This document shows positions 8,894-16,200 of a stretch of DNA of 64,000 nucleotides, one piece after another. Numbering within the stretch: the first letter of the stretch is position 1; every line of letters begins with the position of its first letter. The notes beneath the pieces are model-generated. The model saw nothing but the letters and a program-made list of their open reading frames with translations. It ran no database searches and was not told the origin of the DNA. Position numbers and translations under genes: made by a program. This DNA is from Mesorhizobium sp. B2-4-3 (GTDB lineage: Bacteria > Pseudomonadota > Alphaproteobacteria > Rhizobiales > Rhizobiaceae): contig NZ_VFVL01000012.1 in NCBI RefSeq assembly GCF_006442815.1, forward strand, positions 1 to 64,000, written 5' to 3'.

Positions 8894-9907
8894 ATGAGCA
8901 TGACGACCAGAAGGACTGTTCTGCGCTCGACCGTCGTGGCGGCTGCCACGGCGCTCTGCGCCTCGATCTCTGCCTTGCCGGCGCACGCGCTCGACGCGCA
9001 ATGGTGCAAGGACGTGCACATCCGCTTCTTCGTCGGCGGCGCCGAGGGCGACGCCTTCGGCACCATCGTCTACAATGGCGCCAAGCAGGCGGCGGCCGAT
9101 CTCGGGCCGAAGGTCGACTACATCTTCTCGCAGTGGGATTCCGAGAAGATGGTGCAGCAATTGCGCGAAGCTGTCGCTGTCAAGCCGCAGGGCATCGCCA
9201 TGATGGGCCATCCGGGCGATGCGGCGATCATGCCATTGGCCGAGCAGGCGCATGAGGACGGCATCAAGATGATGTACCAGAACGTGCCCGTGCCGAAGGT
9301 GATGGAGGCGTTCGGCGGCGGCTATGTCGGCGCGCAGCAGGAGCAGCAGGGCCGCGCGCTCGGCGCCGAGGCGTTCAAGCTCGGCAAGCTCAAGGCCGGG
9401 GACAAGGCGATCATGATCGGTCCGTTCGAGAATGAGAACCGCGGCGCGCGCGAGCGCGGCACGGTGGCGGCGCTGAAGGAGCAGGGCGTCGAAGTGATCC
9501 AGCTGTCCTCGCCGCCGAGCGGCGAATGGGCGTCCGATCCGAACCTCGCCATTCCGGTGATCACGGCGGCACTTCTCACCCATCCCGACGTCAAGGCGGT
9601 CGGCTATCCGGGCGGGCAGATGCTCGGCAATGTCGCGACCTATATGCAGGCGGCGGGGCGCAAGCCCGGCGACATCTTCAACTTCGGCTTCGACACCAGC
9701 CCGCAGATCGTCGAAGGCTTCAAGGGCGGCTGGGTGCAACTGACGGCCGACCAGCAGCCGTTCCTGCAGGGCTATCTGCCGATCCTGAGTCTCTGCCAGC
9801 AGGTGGTGCTCGGCCTTGCGCCGATGAATGTCGACACCGGCGCCGGTTTCGTCACGCCGCAGAACTACGAGATCGTCTCAGAGCTCGCCAAGCAGGCGTT
9901 GCGCTGA
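8894..9907 (+). CDS. Sugar ABC transporter substrate-binding protein (CUT2 type)
   Basis: A 337-aa product with a signal peptide (MSMTTRRTVLRSTVVAAATA, cleavage near AHALDA, about residue 33; the twin Arg could also suit Tat). The mature part is a type I periplasmic binding protein of the ribose/fructose-binding class. GGGAGG at 8881-8886 sets the ATG at 8894. It is followed by a single-domain ATPase and one permease, as in the fructose FrcBCA system. The ligand cannot be deduced; a sugar or polyol is likely from the operon. The 110-bp gap before it contains no obvious terminator. Confidence 0.88.
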   Translation: MSMTTRRTVLRSTVVAAATALCASISALPAHALDAQWCKDVHIRFFVGGAEGDAFGTIVYNGAKQAAADLGPKVDYIFSQWDSEKMVQQLREAVAVKPQGIAMMGHPGDAAIMPLAEQAHEDGIKMMYQNVPVPKVMEAFGGGYVGAQQEQQGRALGAEAFKLGKLKAGDKAIMIGPFENENRGARERGTVAALKEQGVEVIQLSSPPSGEWASDPNLAIPVITAALLTHPDVKAVGYPGGQMLGNVATYMQAAGRKPGDIFNFGFDTSPQIVEGFKGGWVQLTADQQPFLQGYLPILSLCQQVVLGLAPMNVDTGAGFVTPQNYEIVSELAKQALR

Positions 9908-9992
9908 CCTCCCAGGCTGCCGGCCGGACCCAACCCGGCCGGCAGGACCGCCGGCAAGACGCCCGGCAGACGAACATTCAAGCGAGGATCGC

Positions 9993-10781
9993 ATGGGCGA
10001 ACGCATCATCGAACTGCGCGACATCAAGAAATCCTATGGCCAGGTCTACGCGCTGGGCGGGGTCAACCTCAGCGTCGACCGCGGCGAGGTGGTCGGCCTG
10101 ATCGGCGACAACGGCGCCGGCAAGTCGACCCTGATCAAGATCCTGTCCGGCGTGGTCAAGCCGACCAGCGGCGAGATCCTGGTGCGCGACAGGCCGGTCA
10201 GCGGATGGAGCGCGGCGCGCTCGCGCGACGCGGGCATCGAGACGGTGTTCCAGGACCGGGCGCTGGCCGTGCAGCAGACCATCGTGCGCAACATCTTCAT
10301 GGGCCGCGAGCTGACCAGCTTCATGGGCTGGCTGAAGGTCGACAAGGAGATCGAGGAGGCGAGCCGGCTGATGCGCGAGATCGGCTTCACCTCGAAAGTG
10401 TTCACGCCGCACTCGATCGTCGGCCAGCTCTCCGGCGGCGAGCGCCAGGGCGTGGCGATCGCTCGCGCCATATACAAGCAGGCGGAACTGATCATCCTCG
10501 ACGAGCCGACCACGGCGCTGTCGCTGACCGAGACCGCCAAGGTCTTCCACTTCGTGCGCCAGGTGCGGGCGAGCGGCCGTTCGATCCTGTTCATCGGGCA
10601 CAACATCCACCATGTCTTCGACATCGCCGACCGTTTCGTCGTGCTCGACCGCGGCAAGGTGGCGCTCAGCGCTGACCGCAACGAGGTCAAGTCGGCAGAA
10701 GACCTCATCAACTTCATGGAAGACGTAGCACATCCCGGCGGATTGCCCGGTTTGCACGAGGACGCGGAGCAGGGAGCGTAA
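9993..10781 (+). CDS. Sugar ABC transporter ATP-binding protein, single ABC domain
   Basis: A 262-aa ABC ATPase with Walker A GDNGAGKST (about residues 37-45), signature LSGGERQGVAIARA, Walker B LIILDEPTTAL and the switch histidine in FIGHN. It has one nucleotide-binding domain rather than the double domain of RbsA or MglA, resembling FrcA, so it presumably works as a homodimer. The start at ATG 9993 follows GAGG. The stop codon overlaps the permease start by one base (TAATG). It energises import with the neighbouring binding protein and permease. Confidence 0.9.
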   Translation: MGERIIELRDIKKSYGQVYALGGVNLSVDRGEVVGLIGDNGAGKSTLIKILSGVVKPTSGEILVRDRPVSGWSAARSRDAGIETVFQDRALAVQQTIVRNIFMGRELTSFMGWLKVDKEIEEASRLMREIGFTSKVFTPHSIVGQLSGGERQGVAIARAIYKQAELIILDEPTTALSLTETAKVFHFVRQVRASGRSILFIGHNIHHVFDIADRFVVLDRGKVALSADRNEVKSAEDLINFMEDVAHPGGLPGLHEDAEQGA

Positions 10782-11839
10782 TGAGCAAGGCGATGGAACC
10801 CGATCTGCAAACGCCTCTGGGAAGGGCAACCGGCCAGGTAGCCAAGGAGCCAGCCAAGCAATGGAGCCATCCGTCCAATCACTGGCTGCGCAGCTTCGTC
10901 CTCGACAATCGCGCCTCGCTCGGCACGCTCGCCGTGTTCATCGTCATGATGGCGGTGTTCATGATCGCCAACCCGACTGTCTTCACCACCTGGTATCTCT
11001 ACAGCTCGGTGCTGACGACGCTTCCCGTGGCGCTGTTCGTGGTCGTGCCGCTGGTCTTCGTCGTCACCTGCGGCGAGATCGACCTCTCGTTCCCGGCGAC
11101 GATGGGCTTTGCCTCCTGGGTCTTCGCGCTGGTCGTGCAGGCCGGCTACGATCCGTTTATCGGCATCGCGGCGGCGCTCGTCACCGGCACGCTGCTCGGC
11201 TTCCTGGTCGGCTCGCTGGTCGTCTATGGCGGCCTGTCGTCGCTGATCGCCACGCTCGGCATGAACTTCCTGCTGCGCGGGCTGATCCAGATCATCAACG
11301 AAGGCAAGTCGACGGCGCTGACCGGCCTTGCCGACAGCTCGGCCTACAAGATCTTCTCCAGCCAGGTCTGGGGCATCCCGGTGCAGATATTCTGGGCGAT
11401 CGCCTTCGTCGTGTTCTCGGCGCTGCTCTACAACCGGCATCGCTTCGGCGCGCAGGTGAAAGTGGTCGGCGACAATCCCGACAGCGCCAGGCAGATGGGC
11501 ATCGACGTCAAATGGGTTCGGGTGAAGGTGTTCGTCTTCGTCGGCATTGGCGCCGCGATCGCCGGCACCTTCTCGGTGATGATCAATTTCACCTGGTGGC
11601 CGACGGCGGGCGACGGCTATCTGCTGCCGGTGCTGGCCTCGGTGTTCGTCGGCGGCACGCCGACCTGGGGCGGCATCGGCACGGTGGTGGGCGGCGCGAT
11701 CGGCGCGGTCACCGTGTCGTTCATCCAGACCGGCGTGGTGGCGGCGGGCCTGAGCGGCTTCTACGTGCAGTTCTTCAACGGGCTGATCATCATCCTGTCG
11801 CTGCTTGGCCACAAGTGGAACCAGGCAAGGTACAGGTGA
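10781..11839 (+). CDS. Sugar ABC transporter permease (CUT2 type)
   Basis: A 352-aa inner-membrane protein with about 10 hydrophobic segments and the branched-chain/ribose permease signature (VTCGEIDLSFPATMGFASWV, then GMNFLLRGL and GDNPDSARQMGID, the loop that contacts the ATPase). A polar N-terminal tail of about 40 residues is cytosolic. GGGAG lies 5 nt before the ATG, which overlaps the ATPase stop. It is the last gene of the operon; the next 126 bp lead into an AT-rich island with different base composition. Confidence 0.9.
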   Translation: MSKAMEPDLQTPLGRATGQVAKEPAKQWSHPSNHWLRSFVLDNRASLGTLAVFIVMMAVFMIANPTVFTTWYLYSSVLTTLPVALFVVVPLVFVVTCGEIDLSFPATMGFASWVFALVVQAGYDPFIGIAAALVTGTLLGFLVGSLVVYGGLSSLIATLGMNFLLRGLIQIINEGKSTALTGLADSSAYKIFSSQVWGIPVQIFWAIAFVVFSALLYNRHRFGAQVKVVGDNPDSARQMGIDVKWVRVKVFVFVGIGAAIAGTFSVMINFTWWPTAGDGYLLPVLASVFVGGTPTWGGIGTVVGGAIGAVTVSFIQTGVVAAGLSGFYVQFFNGLIIILSLLGHKWNQARYR

Positions 11840-11965
11840 GTGGGCCACGCTCGCCGGCTCTGTCTTGCAGCAGTGTCAGCAAAAGAATTAGTGGATTGAG
11901 CCAGGCCAAGTTTAGAGCGGCGATTCCGCATGCTAGAACGGCTCCTGTTTTTGAAGGAGCGTCAG

Positions 11966-13297
11966 ATGAAGATACTTGCGCCAGATGTCGAGCAAGCAGT
12001 TGCAGCCAGTGAAGATATTTTTGGCCGCGACTTGTTTGGCGATGGGCTCCTAAAGGTGTTTGACGTCAGCGACGATGCATTAGTTGTCGCACTTGATGAG
12101 CCATGGGGATCTGGAAAGACGGTCTTCGCGAGGCGACTAGCTCGTAGGGCTAGGGAGCAGAAATTCAAAGTTGTGTATTTCGATGCGTTCAAACGCGACT
12201 ATGATCCGGACATTTTCGTTTCGCTCGCCGCAGAGATTATTGAAGAGACAGGAACAGGACCCAAAGAAAAGAGAGAGCTTAAAGCGCGGGCAAAAGATGT
12301 AGCTAAAATCGTTGGCCGAGTTGCGTTAAAAGGGGCCATTCGTGGAATAACGGCTGGTGCGATACGTGCCTCCGACTTCGAGGAGGCAAATGAAGAGATA
12401 GCCGAGGAGGTGAGTAAGCAGATCGAATCCGAACTCGATAAAATTATTGATAGCAGGCTATCAAATTCAAAGGCTGAGAAGAAGGCATTTGAAGCTTTTC
12501 GCCAAAAGCTATCGAATCTGTCTCTGGCGGATGATAACCAGAAGCCTCTTATATTTATAGTCGACGAACTCGATAGATGTAGTCCGATCTACGCGCTATC
12601 GGTCATTGAGATTATAAAGCACTTATTTTCGGTAAAAAACGTTCATTTTTTGCTTGTTTGCCAGCTCGATCAGCTTTCTGCCGCAGTGAGAAAAGTATAC
12701 GGATCTGACATAAACGCCAGTTTGTATCTGGAGAAATTCATTCACTTTAGAGTTTCCTTTCCGCAGTTTGAAAAAAGAGAGAACGACCGGCTTCTGAAGA
12801 AGTTTGCGTTAAGCGCCCTCAAGGATATGCCTGACGACGATGAATCTGGCCAACTAAAGAATGGGTTCGCACAATTTATTTCTCTTGTGTGGGAGCGTGA
12901 ACAATATTCTCTTCGTCGCATTGAGAGGCTTTGTACACTATTTGGATTGTGCCTGGCTTTCACCAATAAAAATACCATTCGCTATCCGGCGATGATACAT
13001 ATACTTTGCGACTTGAAACTTTCAGCGCCAGTGTTATTTTATAAGGCAAAAAACGGTAATCTGAGTTATCAAGATGTTAAGCGTCGTTACGGGTTTTCAG
13101 ATGAGCCGGATAGGAGGGACAATAAACTAGATTGGTATGCCCTCAATTGGCGATATTTTTTGTCATCCAATGAGGAATTGAAGGGGTTTGACGTAAGCGG
13201 TTTTGAAAGAAGTTCATTTGATTTTAATGTTGAGAGGGAAGACGTTGTTCGTTTCTTGGCGAATAACATCGTGGAACGATTTGCATTCCCCACTTGA
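11966..13297 (+). CDS. KAP-family P-loop NTPase in an AT-rich island
   Basis: A 443-aa protein with Walker A EPWGSGKT (residues 45-52) and Walker B FIVDELDRC (197-205), the arrangement of KAP NTPases (Kidins220/ARMS and PifA). KAP proteins are membrane-linked and several act in phage exclusion or anti-phage defence (PifA, QatA). A weakly hydrophobic stretch (about 113-133) separates the motifs; no convincing transmembrane hairpin is visible. AAGGAG at 11954-11959 sets the ATG at 11966. The base composition is strikingly AT-rich (some 60-bp lines near 30% G+C) and codon use differs from all neighbours, pointing to recent acquisition. It has no partner genes and ends 3 bp from the helicase stop. 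Confidence 0.85.
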   Translation: MKILAPDVEQAVAASEDIFGRDLFGDGLLKVFDVSDDALVVALDEPWGSGKTVFARRLARRAREQKFKVVYFDAFKRDYDPDIFVSLAAEIIEETGTGPKEKRELKARAKDVAKIVGRVALKGAIRGITAGAIRASDFEEANEEIAEEVSKQIESELDKIIDSRLSNSKAEKKAFEAFRQKLSNLSLADDNQKPLIFIVDELDRCSPIYALSVIEIIKHLFSVKNVHFLLVCQLDQLSAAVRKVYGSDINASLYLEKFIHFRVSFPQFEKRENDRLLKKFALSALKDMPDDDESGQLKNGFAQFISLVWEREQYSLRRIERLCTLFGLCLAFTNKNTIRYPAMIHILCDLKLSAPVLFYKAKNGNLSYQDVKRRYGFSDEPDRRDNKLDWYALNWRYFLSSNEELKGFDVSGFERSSFDFNVEREDVVRFLANNIVERFAFPT

Positions 13298-13300
13298 ATT

Positions 13301-16018
13301 TCAAACTCCCATCACAAACCCGTCCAGCACGCGCTTCTGCCCTGCCTTGTCGAAGTCGATGGTGAGCTTGTTGCCGTCGATTGCCGCGATGTTGCCGTTG
13401 CCGAATTTCTGGTGGAAGACGCGGTCGCCGACATTGAAGGCGGACGGCGTGTCGGCGACGGATTTGGCGACCAGCTCGCCCTCGATGGTGCGGCCCTTCA
13501 CGCTGGTGCGGCCGGCGCCGTAGCCGGAGTCTGTCTCACCATAGCCGATGCGCTCGACCTGGTGGCCTGAGCGGGTGCCCCAGTTGCGGTCGGTCGCCTC
13601 GGTGCGGTTCGCCTGCGCGCGTTGCCAGCCGGGCGTCGCATAGGTGTTGGAGAAGCTGCCCTGGTCCTTGGCGCCGATATTGTCGAAGCGCGAGGCGCCA
13701 TAGGGATTCTTCCGGCCGCCGCCGCGGCCGGAAGCGAATGAGCCGCCGCCATAGGGATTGCCGTAGCCGCCGTAGCTGTTGCCGCTATCGGCGATATCGA
13801 TATGGGTTTCGGGCAATTCATCGACGAAGCGCGACGGGATCGTCGATTGCCACAGACCGTGAATCTGGCGGTTGGAAACGAACCAGATATGCAGGTTCTT
13901 CTTGGCGCGTGTCAGGCCGACATAGGCGAGCCGGCGCTCTTCCTCGAGGCCCGAGCGTCCGCCTTCGTCCAGCGCGCGCTGATGCGGGAACAGGCCTTCC
14001 TCCCAGCCGGGCAGGAAGACGGTCTCGAATTCGAGGCCCTTGGCCGAATGCAGCGTCATGATCGAGACCGCATCTTGCGACTCGCCTTGCTCGGCCTCCA
14101 TCACCAGCGCGACATGCTCGAGGAAGGAACGCAGCGATTCATACTCCTCCATGGAGCGGATCAGCTCCTTGAGGTTTTCCAGCCGCCCAGGCGAATCCGC
14201 CGAGCGGTCGTTCTTCCACATGTCGGTGTAGCCGCTCTCCTCCAGGATGGTCTCGGCGAGCTCGGTGTGCGGGGTGGTTTCCAGCGCCTTCTGCCAGCGC
14301 TCGAAATTGGCTGCGACCTCGCGCAGCGCCGCGCGCGGCTTCGGCTTCAGCTCGTCGCTTTCGGCGAGCGTTGCGGCGGCCTCCAGCATCGGGACGCGCA
14401 TGGCGCGGGCGGTGTCGTGGATCTGGCGGATGGTGGCTTCGCCCAGTCCGCGCTTCGGCACGTTGACGATGCGCTCGAAGGCGAGGTCGTCGCCACCGTT
14501 GGCGACGACGCGGAAGAAGGCCAACGCATCGCGGATTTCCAAGCGCTCATAGAAGCGCGGTCCGCCGATGACGCGGTAGTTCAAGCCCAGCGTGATGAAG
14601 CGGTCTTCGAAGGCGCGCATCTGGAAGGAGGCGCGCACCAGGATCGCCATGTCGTTGAGGTTGTGCTTCTGGCGCTGGTAGGTCTCGATCGCGTCGCCGA
14701 TGGCCCGGGCCTCTTCCTCAGAGTCCCAGGCGGCGTGGACATGCACCTTGTCGTCCTCGGGATCGTCGCGGTCGGTGAACAGCGTCTTGCCGAAGCGGCC
14801 CTCATTGTGGGCGATGAGATGCGAGGCCGCGCCCAGAATATGCGCGGTGGACCGGTAGTTGCGCTCCAGCCGGACTATGGTGGCGCCCGGAAAATCCTTG
14901 TCGAAGCGCAGGATGTTGTCGACCTCGGCGCCGCGCCAGCCATAAATCGACTGGTCGTCGTCGCCGACGCAGCAGATGTTTACGGCGCTGGCTCCAATCT
15001 CCCCCCAAGTGGGGGAGATGTCGCCGGAGGCGACAGAGGGGGGCGCTGTCCCGCCGGCCTTTCCGCCTGAAAGATTGGAGGCGTCGCGATCCTTCGCGCC
15101 CCCCTCTGTCCTGCCGGACATCTCCCCCACTTGGGGGGAGATTGGCCTGCCGCCGACGTCAGCGCCTTTGCGCCCAGAATTGGGCCGCTGCGCCAGGAGC
15201 CTTAGCCACATGTACTGCGCGGTGTTGGTGTCCTGGTACTCGTCGACCAGTATGTATTTGAACTTGCGGTGGTATTCCTTCAGCACGTCCGGATAGGCGC
15301 GGAAGATGCGGATCGGGTGATAGAGCAGGTCGCCGAAGTCGCAGGAATTCAGCGTCCGCAGCCGTTCCTGATAAGCCTTGTAGAGCTGGCGGCCCTTGCC
15401 GTTGCCGAAGCTGCGCGCATCGCCTTCCGCTATTTCGTCGGGTCCGAGGCCCTTGTTCTTCCAGTTGTCGAGCATCTGGGCGAAGGTCTTGGCCGGCCAG
15501 CGCTTGTCGTCCAGGCCTTCGGCCTGGATCAGCTGCTTGATCAGCCGCACCACGTCGTCGGTGTCGAGAATGGTGAAATCCGACTTCAGCCCGGCAAGCT
15601 CGGCGTGTCTGCGAAGCAGCTTCACGCCGATCGAATGGAAGGTGCCGAGCCACGGCATGCCCTCAACCTGTTCGTGGATCAACAGGCCGATGCGCTGCTT
15701 CATCTCGCGCGCGGCCTTGTTGGTGAAAGTCACGGCCAGGATTTCTGAAGGCCAGGCCTTTCCGGTTTTGAGGATATGGGCGATGCGGGTGGTGAGCACA
15801 CGCGTCTTGCCGGTGCCGGCGCCGGCGAGCACCAGAACCGGGCCTTCCGTTGTTTCGACCGCGAGCCGCTGCTCGGGGTTGAGGCCCTTCAGATAATCGG
15901 GCGCGCCGTTCTGGCCGCTGCGGGCGGCCATGGCGCGCGCGGCTATGCCGGATGGAGCCGCCGCCGGCCGCGCATTCGGTTCATCGAAAAAAGGCATGTC
16001 TTCGGAAAAGCCCGACAT
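13301..16018 (-). CDS. uvrD: ATP-dependent DNA helicase UvrD/PcrA (superfamily 1A), with in-frame repeat insertion
   Basis: A 905-aa helicase with all SF1A motifs: AGAGTGKT (residues 65-72), DEYQDTN, GDDDQSIYGWRGAE, LERNYRST, MTLHSAKGLEFE and YVGLTRAK. The C-terminus has a PcrA/UvrD Tudor-like end (VGDRVFHQKFGNGNIAAIDG). It unwinds DNA in mismatch and nucleotide-excision repair. The protein is longer than usual partly because about 51 residues (about 292-342), between the DEYQDTN and GDDDQSIYGW motifs, are encoded by a palindromic repeat that keeps the frame open, and partly because of a Gly/Asn-rich linker (about 755-800). The insertion avoids every motif, so activity is likely retained. Confidence 0.93.
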   Translation of the reverse strand: MSGFSEDMPFFDEPNARPAAAPSGIAARAMAARSGQNGAPDYLKGLNPEQRLAVETTEGPVLVLAGAGTGKTRVLTTRIAHILKTGKAWPSEILAVTFTNKAAREMKQRIGLLIHEQVEGMPWLGTFHSIGVKLLRRHAELAGLKSDFTILDTDDVVRLIKQLIQAEGLDDKRWPAKTFAQMLDNWKNKGLGPDEIAEGDARSFGNGKGRQLYKAYQERLRTLNSCDFGDLLYHPIRIFRAYPDVLKEYHRKFKYILVDEYQDTNTAQYMWLRLLAQRPNSGRKGADVGGRPISPQVGEMSGRTEGGAKDRDASNLSGGKAGGTAPPSVASGDISPTWGEIGASAVNICCVGDDDQSIYGWRGAEVDNILRFDKDFPGATIVRLERNYRSTAHILGAASHLIAHNEGRFGKTLFTDRDDPEDDKVHVHAAWDSEEEARAIGDAIETYQRQKHNLNDMAILVRASFQMRAFEDRFITLGLNYRVIGGPRFYERLEIRDALAFFRVVANGGDDLAFERIVNVPKRGLGEATIRQIHDTARAMRVPMLEAAATLAESDELKPKPRAALREVAANFERWQKALETTPHTELAETILEESGYTDMWKNDRSADSPGRLENLKELIRSMEEYESLRSFLEHVALVMEAEQGESQDAVSIMTLHSAKGLEFETVFLPGWEEGLFPHQRALDEGGRSGLEEERRLAYVGLTRAKKNLHIWFVSNRQIHGLWQSTIPSRFVDELPETHIDIADSGNSYGGYGNPYGGGSFASGRGGGRKNPYGASRFDNIGAKDQGSFSNTYATPGWQRAQANRTEATDRNWGTRSGHQVERIGYGETDSGYGAGRTSVKGRTIEGELVAKSVADTPSAFNVGDRVFHQKFGNGNIAAIDGNKLTIDFDKAGQKRVLDGFVMGV
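14994..15145. repeat. 152-bp palindromic element inserted in frame in uvrD
   Basis: Perfect 29-bp terminal inverted repeats: 14994-15022 begins CCAATCTCCCCCC and 15117-15145 ends GGGGGGAGATTGG. Internal subterminal repeats (GGAGGCGACAGAGGGGGGCG against CGCGCCCCCCTCTGTCCTGC) extend the palindrome imperfectly. Read on the helicase strand it encodes peptides such as RPISPQVGEMS and GDISPTWGEIG. Similar CTCCCCCA...GGGGGAGAT palindromes are abundant in Mesorhizobium intergenic DNA (from memory); here the copy lies inside a conserved gene without breaking the frame. Confidence 0.9.
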
Positions 16019-16200
16019 CGCCCCCGAATGTAGTGATTCGGCAGCGAAAGACCAGAACTGTCTACGTTTTGTTCTAGTTTTGCGTGTCTGGCCCCAACTT
16101 GACAGCCGGAGCGGGTGAGGGAAAGCTGCCGGCAGGGCAGGGACGGCTCGCCGTCGCCTGAGAGCGGCCGCAAAGGCGCAACAGTCGAAGGAGCACCGTC

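Noticed and set aside
10046..11848. 600-codon open frame antisense to the ABC ATPase and permease
   Set aside because: His/Arg/Asp-rich shadow of two clearly coding genes.
16060..16074. GTCTACGTTTTGTTC upstream of uvrD as an SOS (LexA) box
   Set aside because: The alphaproteobacterial consensus is GTTC-N7-GTTC; the left half has two mismatches. Position suits, but support is too weak to annotate.
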